A stretch of 64,000 bases of DNA from positions 102,042-166,041 of the forward strand of contig NZ_FNIA01000009.1 of NCBI RefSeq assembly GCF_900103505.1, read 5' to 3'. A program made the translations under genes and the position numbers. Below, in pieces: positions 25,122 through 32,643 of the stretch. The notes below the pieces were generated by a model. The model had not been told where the DNA came from. It searched no databases and saw only the letters and a list, made by a program, of their open reading frames with translations. Position 1 is the stretch's first letter, and every line of letters starts with the position of its first letter. This stretch comes from Haloarchaeobius iranensis. GTDB taxonomy: Archaea > Halobacteriota > Halobacteria > Halobacteriales > Natrialbaceae.

Positions 25122-25721
25122 TCACCGCTGGTCGAGCTGTTCCCTGAGTATAGTGTTCGCCGTCCCGCCGAGGCCGTTCTGGAGTTCGACGCGCACCGAG
25201 GGCCGGTACTCGTCGACGCCGTAGTACAGGAACCGGGTGCCGTCGGCGCTGCGCTCGGCCCGGAGGTCGCCGTGGCTCGCGTAATCGGCCGGCAGGTCGG
25301 CCTCGGGAACCTGCACGAGGACCCGGGCCGGTTCGTAGCCACAGGCCCGGTAGAACCCCTCGACGTCGTCGGCAGCGGCGACGCTGACGGCGTCGCCGTA
25401 CTCGCGTGCCCCCGCCTCGAAGGCCGCCAGCAGTTCCCGACCGATACCGTTGCCCTCGTAACCGTTCCTGACCCCGATGGCGGCGAGGACGACGGTCCCG
25501 TCGTCGACCGCCGGGCGGTCGGCGTAGCCCGACGCCGCACCGAGCAGCAGGCCGTCCGACCCATGGCTGTCGTCGGTCGCTTCGCAGAGGACGAACAGCT
25601 CGGGGAACCGCGAGAACCAACTGCGGAACGTCTCGGCGCCCACCTCGTGGCCGACGAACGACCGCTCGAAGGCCCGCATGGCATCGAGGTCGGCGGCCGT
25701 CGCGGTGCGCGTGGTCGCCAT
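25122..25721 (-). CDS. GNAT-family N-acetyltransferase
   Basis: 199 residues. The N-terminal two thirds form a GNAT fold: the acetyl-CoA pyrophosphate loop is VRNGYEGNGIGRELL, preceded by VVLAAIGV, and VEGFYRACGYEP is the usual motif B. The C-terminal 60 residues (LPADYASHGDLRAERSADGTRFLYYG) are an extra region. Substrate unknown. It is transcribed divergently from ahbAB with 136 bases between, so shared regulation is possible but not shown. Confidence 0.85.
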   Translation of the reverse strand: MATTRTATAADLDAMRAFERSFVGHEVGAETFRSWFSRFPELFVLCEATDDSHGSDGLLLGAASGYADRPAVDDGTVVLAAIGVRNGYEGNGIGRELLAAFEAGAREYGDAVSVAAADDVEGFYRACGYEPARVLVQVPEADLPADYASHGDLRAERSADGTRFLYYGVDEYRPSVRVELQNGLGGTANTILREQLDQR

Positions 25722-25857
25722 CGTGCTGTGGTTCGACCGTCGCCCATCAAGTCCGTTGTGGTGGTGTGGTGGCGCCTCACCTGCCCGGTTCGCCGCCGTT
25801 GCGGCCCGAGCGAGAGAGAGCGCGCCGTTTTTACCCCCGCGAACCTCAGGCGGATGT

Positions 25858-26970
25858 ATGGGACGGGCCGTCGACTACGAACTGGACAGAACCGACCGCG
25901 CCGTCGTCAACGCCTTCCAGGGGGGGTTCCCGGTCGTCCGCAGGCCGTTCGACCCTGCGGCGGCCGCGCTCCGTGACCGAGGCGTCCAGGTGAGCGCCGA
26001 CGAGCTGGTCGAGCGCATCCGAACGCTCGACGACGAGGGCGTCCTCAGTCGCTTCGGCTCGCTCGTCAACGCCCAGGAGATCGGCGGCACCGCGACGCTC
26101 GTCGCGATGCACGCCCCCCAGGAGCGGTTCGACGAGGTCGCCGAGCAGGTCAACGCCCACCGCGAGGTCGCCCACAACTACGAGCGCGAGCACCCCCACC
26201 TCAACATGTGGTTCGTGCTCTCGGTCGCCGACGGCGATGACGAGACCGCCGCGGAGCGCGTCGACGCCGTGCTGGCCGAGATCGAGGCCGAGACGGGTCA
26301 GGAGACGTACAACCTGCCCAAGCAGCAGGAGTTCCGCGTCGAGGCGAAGTTCTATCTCGACGGCCCCGTCGCCGACGGCGACCTCGACCTCACGGGGCTG
26401 GGACCGAGCGTCGAGCCGTCCGGGCGCAAGACGCTGACGCCACGCGAGCGCGACCTCGTCCTCGGGATACAGGACGGGTTCCCCGTGACGGCGACGCCGT
26501 ACCTCGACGTCGCGGAGACGCTCGGGGAGGACGTCGACTGGGTCGTCGAGACGGTCCGTCGGTTCGAGCGCGAGGGGAAGATCCGTCGTATCGGCGTCAT
26601 CCCGAACCACTACGCGCTCGGCTACACCGAGAACGGGATGACCGTCTGGAACGTGCCCGACGACGTCGTCGACGAGGTCGGCCCCGTCGTCGCCGGCCTC
26701 GACTTCGTCACGCACTGCTACGAGCGCCCCCGGCACGAGGGCGTCTGGCCGTACAACTTCTTCGCGATGACTCACGGCCGCTCCGAGGCGGAGAGCCAGG
26801 AGCGCATCGAGCAGGTCCGCGAGACGATGGCGGAGTACTGGGACGTGGAGGCGGGGGACTGGGACTCGCTGTTCTCGACGCGCATCCTGAAGAAGACGGG
26901 TATCCGACTCGGGGAGCGCGCCGACGCGAACACGGCGGACGACGCGGTGCCGGCGGCAGAGAGCGAGTGA
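25858..26970 (+). CDS. ahbAB: Siroheme decarboxylase, AhbA and AhbB halves fused
   Basis: 370 residues holding two Lrp/AsnC-like halves, each with an N-terminal winged helix: RTDRAVVNAFQGGFPVVRRPF (about 9-30) and RERDLVLGIQDGFPVTATPY (about 197-217). The family removes two acetate carboxyls of siroheme to give 12,18-didecarboxysiroheme in the alternative archaeal haem pathway. AhbA and AhbB are separate subunits in many organisms, so this is a fused arrangement. The His in RRIGVIPNHYALGY and in LDFVTHCYER lie in the active-site region of the second half. It starts a cluster with sirC and hemA. A TTTTTACC box precedes the ATG. Confidence 0.9.
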   Translation: MGRAVDYELDRTDRAVVNAFQGGFPVVRRPFDPAAAALRDRGVQVSADELVERIRTLDDEGVLSRFGSLVNAQEIGGTATLVAMHAPQERFDEVAEQVNAHREVAHNYEREHPHLNMWFVLSVADGDDETAAERVDAVLAEIEAETGQETYNLPKQQEFRVEAKFYLDGPVADGDLDLTGLGPSVEPSGRKTLTPRERDLVLGIQDGFPVTATPYLDVAETLGEDVDWVVETVRRFEREGKIRRIGVIPNHYALGYTENGMTVWNVPDDVVDEVGPVVAGLDFVTHCYERPRHEGVWPYNFFAMTHGRSEAESQERIEQVRETMAEYWDVEAGDWDSLFSTRILKKTGIRLGERADANTADDAVPAAESE

Positions 26971-27088
26971 CGGCGGTCGCGGCGACGGCGCCACCCGATT
27001 CCCAGCGAACGGGACCCCCCGGTGAGCTTTTGTCCCTCGGTTCCCTCGCTCCGCTAGAGCTGATGCCACCACACCGGAGGCGACCGCG

Positions 27089-27739
27089 ATGATCCCGCTG
27101 CTCCACGACTTCACTGGGACGACCGTGCTCGTCGTCGGGGGCGGACGCGTCGGCGCACGCAAGGCCCGGCGATTCACCCGCGAGGCCCGCGTCGTCGTCG
27201 TCAGCCCCGCGTTCGTCGACGACGCCGACTTCGGCGGGGCCGAGCGCGTCAGGGCCGCACTCGACCCGGGCGGCGTCGACGACTGGCTGGACCGGGTCGA
27301 CCCGGCGCTGGTCGTCGCCGCGACGAACGACGGCGAGCTGAACGCGGCCATCGAGCGCGCCGCGACGGACCGGAACGTGCTCGTGAACCGGACCGACACG
27401 CACGGCGAGCGCGACCCCGGGAGCGTGGTCGTGCCCGCGACGGTGCGTGACGACCCCGTCGTCGTCTCCATCTCGACCGGTGGCGCGTCGCCGGCGCTGT
27501 CGAAGCACCTCCGGGAGACGCTGGAGGACGACATCGAGGGGGCGGGCGCGATGGCCGAACTGACCGGGCTCATCCGCGAGGAGCTGCAGGCCCGGGGGAC
27601 ACCACCCGAGCGACGGCGTACCGTGGTACGGGACGTGGTTCGGTCCCCCGACGTTTGGACAGCTTTACGTACAGGAAACCCCAACCTCCGCCAGATAGCG
27701 CGCGAGGTCGTTGCCGACCGCGCACTCGACGAACCATGA
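27089..27739 (+). CDS. sirC: Precorrin-2 dehydrogenase (Met8/SirC-type)
   Basis: 216 residues. Oxidises precorrin-2 to sirohydrochlorin with NAD+, on the way to siroheme. The Rossmann motif is VLVVGGGRVGARKARRF, with VVAATNDGELNAAIE next. The segment SISTGGASPALSKHLRE is the family hallmark. Whether it also inserts iron (chelatase) cannot be told from sequence. The stop overlaps the hemA ATG (ATGA), so the two are translationally coupled. The ATG at 27089 gives a normal family N-terminus. Confidence 0.92.
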   Translation: MIPLLHDFTGTTVLVVGGGRVGARKARRFTREARVVVVSPAFVDDADFGGAERVRAALDPGGVDDWLDRVDPALVVAATNDGELNAAIERAATDRNVLVNRTDTHGERDPGSVVVPATVRDDPVVVSISTGGASPALSKHLRETLEDDIEGAGAMAELTGLIREELQARGTPPERRRTVVRDVVRSPDVWTALRTGNPNLRQIAREVVADRALDEP

Positions 27740-29055
27740 TAGGTGCCTCTGGCGTCATCTCCGGCGTTCGCGTCTCGCACTCGGTCGCCAGTGTCGACGA
27801 CATCGCGGCGGCCAGCCGGGCCACCCAGCGCGAGGTCGTCACCGACCTGACTGCACGGGACGGCGTCCACGAGGCGTTCTGTCTCCACACCTGCAACCGT
27901 GCCGAGGCGTACGTCGTCACCGACGACCCGGCGACCGGCCGGGCGGCCCTCGAATCGTACGCTGAACACGTCGAGAACGACGACGTCGTCGTCCGGATGG
28001 ACCACGAGGAGAGCCTCCGACACCTGCTCCGGGTCGCCGCCGGGTTGGAGTCCATCGTCCTCGGCGAGGACCAGATCCTCGGCCAGATTCGCTCGGCCTA
28101 CGAGGAGGCCCGCGGCGTCGACGGACTCGGACCGATGCTCGACGACGCCGTACTGAAGGCCATCCACGTGGGCGAGCGCGTCCGCGACGAGACCGACATC
28201 AACGAGGGCGTCGTCTCTCTGGGGTCGGCCGCCGCGAGCCTCGTCGCCGACGAGCGGGACCTCCCCGAGTCGACGGCGCTGGTCGTCGGCGCGGGCGAGA
28301 TGGCGACGCTCGCGGCCCGGGCGCTCGCCGACCGGGGGCTCGCCACACTCGTCGTCGCGAACCGCACGCTGCCCCACGCGGAGCACCTCGTGAGCGAGGT
28401 CGACGTCGACGCCGAGGCGGTCACGCTGGCCGCACTCGACAGCGCGACACGCGATGCCGACGTGGTCGTCACGGCGACGGGAAGCGACGACCCCGTCATC
28501 GCCAGGCACGACCTCGACGACGGGCGCGACCGGACCGTCTTCGACCTCGCACAGCCCCGCGACGTCGCGGCCGCTGCCCGTGACCTCGACACCGTCGACG
28601 TGTACGACCTCGACGACCTCGAGGACGTGACCGACGAGACGCGGGCGAGACGCCGCGAGGCGGCCCGCGAGGTCGAGCGGATGGTCGAGACCGAGTTCGA
28701 CCTCCTGCTCGACCAGTACAAGCGAAAGCGTGCCGACGAAGTCATCGCGGCGATGTACGAGTCCGCCGAGCGCGTCAAGGCCCGCGAGCTCGAGACCGCA
28801 CTCGCGAAGCTCGACCTCGACGACGAGGAGCGCGAGGTCGTCGAGTCGATGGCCGACGCGCTCGTCGGGCAGCTGCTCGCCCCGCCCACGAAGAGCCTCC
28901 GCGATGCCGCCGCGGAGGACGACTGGGCGACCATCAACACGGCACTGCAGCTGTTCGACCCCGAGTTCGGCGGCTCGCCACCGGCGTTCGTCGGTGCGGT
29001 GGCCGGCGACGAGGATACAGACCTGCAGACGGGCGTCGTCACCGACGACGACTGA
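27736..29055 (+). CDS. hemA: Glutamyl-tRNA reductase
   Basis: 439 residues. Reduces glutamyl-tRNA to glutamate-1-semialdehyde, the committed step of tetrapyrrole synthesis, with NADPH. The catalytic Cys53 is in the LHTCNRAE motif. GEDQILGQIRSAYEEAR is the next conserved block, and the nucleotide-binding segment is ALVVGAGEMATLAARAL. A C-terminal dimerisation helix follows with EVERMVETEFDLLL. It is the third gene of ahbAB-sirC-hemA, overlapping sirC by four bases. Regulation of the group as one operon is likely but not certain, because 118 bases separate ahbAB and sirC. Confidence 0.96.
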   Translation: MIGASGVISGVRVSHSVASVDDIAAASRATQREVVTDLTARDGVHEAFCLHTCNRAEAYVVTDDPATGRAALESYAEHVENDDVVVRMDHEESLRHLLRVAAGLESIVLGEDQILGQIRSAYEEARGVDGLGPMLDDAVLKAIHVGERVRDETDINEGVVSLGSAAASLVADERDLPESTALVVGAGEMATLAARALADRGLATLVVANRTLPHAEHLVSEVDVDAEAVTLAALDSATRDADVVVTATGSDDPVIARHDLDDGRDRTVFDLAQPRDVAAAARDLDTVDVYDLDDLEDVTDETRARRREAAREVERMVETEFDLLLDQYKRKRADEVIAAMYESAERVKARELETALAKLDLDDEEREVVESMADALVGQLLAPPTKSLRDAAAEDDWATINTALQLFDPEFGGSPPAFVGAVAGDEDTDLQTGVVTDDD

Positions 29056-29077
29056 CGTTCCCGCCGCCCAACGGTTC

Positions 29078-29920
29078 TCAGCGGAGGTGCTCGTCCACGT
29101 AGCGCGTCGTCGCCCGGAGCGTCGCATCGCTCAGCTGCCAGGTGTGCGTCCAGTACCGGGGTCGGAGTTCGCGGCCGTCGTGGACGGAGAACGACTCGTG
29201 ATCGTAACAGCCCGAGCCGTGCCAGCGCGTCTCGCCGCCGACCAGCGTCGTGTCGGCGTAGCTGGTGGCCAGGGGCGTCACCACGACGGTCGCTACGTCC
29301 CGCCGGGCGACCGCCCCGAGGTCGTGTTCGCAGCGACTTCCGTTGACCGCGGCAGCGATGTCTGGCCGGAGGACGGTGTGGAGCCACTCGTGGACGGCCA
29401 TGTTCTTTGAGACGGCGCGGTCGTCCCAGAGCTCGGTCGCACCGAGGTTCGCGAACGCGACGGCCCCACCGCTCGCGACGTCGCGGTTCGCGGCCCCGTA
29501 GCCGAGCACCTGGTCGAACGGGAGACGCGGGAGGTAGAGGTGACAGGCCCCGTCGTCGTAGGCGTCGCGGTCGCGAAGCCAGCGTTCGACGCTGTCGAAC
29601 AACGCCTGCTGGTCCGTCGTCGAGACCGCGTCGGGCGGGACCGGCTCACCCGCGGTGACGCTCGTCTCGACGCGCAGGTCGAGGCTGTGCTCGGCGCGTG
29701 TGGCGACCTGCTCGACGCCGACGCGGACGGCGTCCCTGGCGGCGCGGGTGGTCCCGTTCCAGCCGAACCGCGCGTCGGGGTGGACCGAGACCGCGAGCCG
29801 CGGGGGCTGTCGCGCCGGGCGTCCCGAGGCGACCCCGCCGAGGGCGGCCGTGCCGACGGCCGCGAGCAGCCGCCGTCTGGAGGGCGAGTGCACGTCCGGA
29901 CCCTCGCGGTTTCCCGGCAT
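29078..29920 (-). CDS. Tat-exported protein with HExxH motif (putative metallopeptidase)
   Basis: 280 residues. The N-terminus carries a twin-arginine signal (SRRRLLAAVGTAALGG, residues 14-29) with no lipobox Cys, so the mature protein is probably secreted. HEWLH (177-181) is a zinc-binding HExxH signature in the hydrophobic context NMAVHEWLHTVL, as in zincin peptidases. The third ligand is not obvious; candidates are Glu or His in SRCEHDLGAV. Mature-protein cysteines occur at Cys126, in RCEHD and in GSGCYDHE, so one disulfide is possible. The family is not recognised and the substrate is unknown. Confidence 0.72.
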   Translation of the reverse strand: MPGNREGPDVHSPSRRRLLAAVGTAALGGVASGRPARQPPRLAVSVHPDARFGWNGTTRAARDAVRVGVEQVATRAEHSLDLRVETSVTAGEPVPPDAVSTTDQQALFDSVERWLRDRDAYDDGACHLYLPRLPFDQVLGYGAANRDVASGGAVAFANLGATELWDDRAVSKNMAVHEWLHTVLRPDIAAAVNGSRCEHDLGAVARRDVATVVVTPLATSYADTTLVGGETRWHGSGCYDHESFSVHDGRELRPRYWTHTWQLSDATLRATTRYVDEHLR

Positions 29921-29989
29921 ACGCTTTGGGGCGTGGCCGCGCCGGCCTGTCCCCCAACGATTATCCCGACCCCCGCCCATGCCTCGGGT

Positions 29990-30265
29990 ATGGCAGACGT
30001 GCTGTCCGACGAGGAAGTCGACGAGCAACTCCCCGAGGGCTGGGACCGGGACGGCGACGAGATCGTCCGCGTCTTCGAGTTCGACGACTACATGAAAGGC
30101 GTCAACTTCGCACAGCTCACGGGCGAGATCGCCGAGGCCCAGTTCCACCACCCGGAGATGAGAATCCGGTACAAGGAGGTCGAGGTCCGGTTCACCAGCC
30201 ACGAGGCGGGGGGCATCACCGACCAGGACATCGAGATGGCGGAGATCCTCAACGCGGAAGTGTAA
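29990..30265 (+). CDS. 4a-hydroxytetrahydrobiopterin dehydratase (PCD/DCoH)
   Basis: 91 residues, a single alpha-beta domain. The family dehydrates pterin-4a-carbinolamine, regenerating pterin cofactors after aromatic amino acid hydroxylation, though some archaeal members are thought to serve molybdopterin or other pterins. The signature is intact: AQFHHPEMRIRYKEVEV, then His in FTSHEAG and Asp in ITDQD, with the expected spacing. The LWR-salt gene follows after two bases on the same strand. The ATG at 29990 fits family length. Confidence 0.93.
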   Translation: MADVLSDEEVDEQLPEGWDRDGDEIVRVFEFDDYMKGVNFAQLTGEIAEAQFHHPEMRIRYKEVEVRFTSHEAGGITDQDIEMAEILNAEV

Positions 30266-30267
30266 CG

Positions 30268-30645
30268 GTGGAGGCGGCGTACGTCGCCCGGCTCCGGTTC
30301 CGCCTCGCGCCGGACGAGGGGCGGGTCTCGGTCGACCCGGCGACGTTCGAGACGACGGGTTTCTGGAGGGCGGCGGAGCCCGGGAGCGACGGCTGGCTGT
30401 TCTTCCGCGACCACTGCTGGCGCGGCGAGTTCAACGAGCCCAGACACGTCCGGACGCTGCTGTCGGTCGCGCTCGGGGTCCCCGTCGAGGACGCCACGTT
30501 CAGCGAGCTACGGACCGACGAGGCGTACCTCGAGGCGTTGCGAGCGGCGGTCGGCGAGCACCTCGACCTGTTCAACGCCGACTCGACCGGCGAGGCGCTC
30601 TCGAAGTACCTCGGTAGCTCCGTCCACGTCGTCGACGGGCTGTGA
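30268..30645 (+). CDS. LWR-salt protein
   Basis: 125 residues, acidic and soluble, from a GTG two bases after the pterin dehydratase stop. The pattern GWLFFRDHCWRGEFNEP and SKYLGSSVHVV matches the small haloarchaeal family named for its Leu-Trp-Arg tripeptide; here the tripeptide reads Cys-Trp-Arg. Function is unknown. Strict spacing suggests an operon with the pterin dehydratase. Confidence 0.78.
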   Translation: MEAAYVARLRFRLAPDEGRVSVDPATFETTGFWRAAEPGSDGWLFFRDHCWRGEFNEPRHVRTLLSVALGVPVEDATFSELRTDEAYLEALRAAVGEHLDLFNADSTGEALSKYLGSSVHVVDGL

Positions 30646-30654
30646 GCGGCGGGC

Positions 30655-31272
30655 TCAGTCCCGTAGCCGGGCGATGCGTGCCGACCCCGAGGCGGCGTCG
30701 ATGTGGACCTGGACGGTCCGGTCGCCGGCCTTCGCGGGGACGATCCAGGAGCCGGTTGTCCGGTACGGCTCCTCGGTGACCGCCGGGTCGTCGTAGCCCT
30801 CCGCGGCGAGCTCCGCCAGCGCGAGCTCTTCGGCCTCGTCGGCGTCGTGGATGGTCGGCTCGTCGGTCATCCGGATGGTCACGACCGGCACGTCCGCGGT
30901 CCGGACGACCCGTTCGGTGACGCTGCCGATGATGGCGCGGTCGACGCCGGTCCGACCGTGGGTACCCATGACGATCATGTCCGCGTCGGACTCGCCGGCG
31001 TAGTCGAGGATGGTCTCGTGCGGGATGCCCTGCCGGACGGCGGTCACCACCTCGACGCCGTCCTCGCGGGCGGCGTTGCCGACGGTCTCGACGGTCCGCT
31101 CGGCCTCCTCGTTCGCCCGCTCCGCCGCGGTCTCGTCGCGGTAGGGGTCCTCGGTGACGACCGAGAGCACGTGCAGCGTCGCGTCGTACTGCCTCGCGAG
31201 GTCGATGGCGTGGCGTCGGGCCCGGTTCGTCGCGTCGCTTCCGTCCGTCGGGAACAGCACGCTGTCGTACAT
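30655..31272 (-). CDS. Universal stress protein with C-terminal extension
   Basis: 205 residues. Residues 1-142 are a UspA domain (VLFPTDGSDATNRARRHAIDLA). The ATP-binding motif G-2x-G-9x-G-S/T is seen in GTHGRTGVDRAIIGSVTERV. Residues about 150-205 form a short additional region (YRTTGSWIVPAKAGDRTVQVHIDAASG) that looks beta-rich and may be a small sensor or dimer domain. USPs help survive starvation and other stress; ATP-binding members may act as nucleotide switches. Monocistronic. Confidence 0.9.
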   Translation of the reverse strand: MYDSVLFPTDGSDATNRARRHAIDLARQYDATLHVLSVVTEDPYRDETAAERANEEAERTVETVGNAAREDGVEVVTAVRQGIPHETILDYAGESDADMIVMGTHGRTGVDRAIIGSVTERVVRTADVPVVTIRMTDEPTIHDADEAEELALAELAAEGYDDPAVTEEPYRTTGSWIVPAKAGDRTVQVHIDAASGSARIARLRD

Positions 31273-31432
31273 ACGTGACTCTTCAGCGGCATGGGACTTA
31301 AACGCGGGCGGCCGTTCCCGTGGCCTGGCGTCAAGCGCCGACGGCGGCGACCGGAGGGCACACCGGCACCTCGACACAGCGGGAGACGCCCCCGGAAGAC
31401 ACTTACCGGGAACCGGCCTAGTTCTGACCCCG

Positions 31433-32107
31433 ATGCCGCCCGAGTACGACTACTGGCTGCTGGACCTCGACGGCACCCTCGTCGACGTGGACTGGTCGTA
31501 CACCCGCGAGGTGTTCGACCGGGTCGGCGACCGGCTCGGCCGCCGGTTCAGTGACCGGGAGGCCCATACCCTGTGGCACGGACTCACCGGCAAGCGCGAC
31601 GACCAGCTCCGCGCGTGGGGCATCGACCCGGCGGAGTTCTGGCCCGCGTTCCACGCCGTCGAGGACCCCCAGGTCCGCGCCGAGAACACGTTCCTCCACA
31701 GCGACGCCGAGTTCGTCGGCGACCTCGACTGCCCGGTCGGGCTCGTCACGCACTGTCAGCAGTTCCTCGCCGACCCCGTCATCGACGAGGTCGGCATCCG
31801 CGACTGGTTCGATTCCATCGTCTGCTGTACGGACGAGACCGGCTGGAAGCCCGATCCGACGCCCGTCTACCACGCGCTGCGGGACATGGGCGTCGCGAGA
31901 CCGCCCGTCGCCACCGACGGCGGCGTCGTGACCGAGGGCAGGGGCGTCCTCGCCGGCGACGGCAGCGGCGACGTGGGCGCCGCCTGGAACGCCGGGCTCG
32001 ACGCCATCCACGTGGAACGACACGGCCACGAGTTCCGCGGCCACTGCGTGATGGGCGACCACCGCGTCGAGACGTTCGCCGACCTGTGGGCCGACGACCG
32101 CTACTGA
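31433..32107 (+). CDS. HAD-superfamily hydrolase
   Basis: 224 residues. The nucleophile motif DLDGTLVD is at residues 11-18. The cap domain is helical, with a Thr in LVTHCQQFL as motif II, Lys in TGWKPDPTPVYHAL as motif III, and LAGDGSGDVGAAWNAG as motif IV, so all four HAD motifs are intact. The likely reaction is phosphate ester hydrolysis of a sugar or nucleotide. The exact substrate is not inferable. A short VATDGGVVTEGRG loop before motif IV is longer than in usual phosphoglycolate phosphatases. Confidence 0.9.
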   Translation: MPPEYDYWLLDLDGTLVDVDWSYTREVFDRVGDRLGRRFSDREAHTLWHGLTGKRDDQLRAWGIDPAEFWPAFHAVEDPQVRAENTFLHSDAEFVGDLDCPVGLVTHCQQFLADPVIDEVGIRDWFDSIVCCTDETGWKPDPTPVYHALRDMGVARPPVATDGGVVTEGRGVLAGDGSGDVGAAWNAGLDAIHVERHGHEFRGHCVMGDHRVETFADLWADDRY

Positions 32108-32122
32108 AAGCCGCGTCCAGAA

Positions 32123-32458
32123 TCAGCACTCCTCGTCCTCAGCGTCGTCGCCGTCCGGCAGCCGACGCACCGTCCGCAGCCACCGCTCCTTGGCTGCTTG
32201 CCCAGGGAAGGCGTACCGGTCGTGCGTGATGTCCCAGGGCGTTCCCATCACCGGGCCGACGGCCTTCCCGGTCAGGCTCCGCCAGCTCCCGACCGCGACG
32301 AGGACGGCGACCGGCGAGAGGACTGCACCGACTGCGACACCTCGGGGGCCGCCGACGGAGATGGCGACGAGCACGACGGTCAGCAGGAGGCAGACGACGG
32401 TGACCCCGAACAGCGCAATTCGGGCGTGCTTGGCCGTTATCTCGACGGAGTCGGACAT
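32123..32458 (-). CDS. Small membrane protein of unknown function
   Basis: 111 residues with two transmembrane segments (about 13-36 and 41-58) and a soluble C-terminus containing GTPWDITHDRYAFPGQAAKERWL, rich in aromatic residues, ending in an acidic tail EDEEC. The family is not recognised. It is convergent with the HAD hydrolase, separated by 15 bases, and has a TTAA-containing AT-rich stretch upstream (around 32490). Confidence 0.7.
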   Translation of the reverse strand: MSDSVEITAKHARIALFGVTVVCLLLTVVLVAISVGGPRGVAVGAVLSPVAVLVAVGSWRSLTGKAVGPVMGTPWDITHDRYAFPGQAAKERWLRTVRRLPDGDDAEDEEC

Positions 32459-32643
32459 CGTCCTGTCGGCGGTTCGTCCCGCACACGGTTAATGTTTGCC
32501 ACCAGGTAGGTGGCCGGGACGCTGGTCGCCGCGATAGCCTTCAAGCCGGGTGTTTCGACGACCGTTCGATGGCTGTCCCGCTCGCGATAGGAAGCATCGA
32601 ACGTCGGTCCGCAACCCGGACGGTGGTCCGCGACGCCGGCGAG

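Noticed and set aside
25846..29127. A 1093-codon open frame on the minus strand across ahbAB-sirC-hemA
   Set aside because: It is antisense to three well-recognised enzymes. Very GC-rich codon use removes stops in the opposite frames and makes such long shadows.
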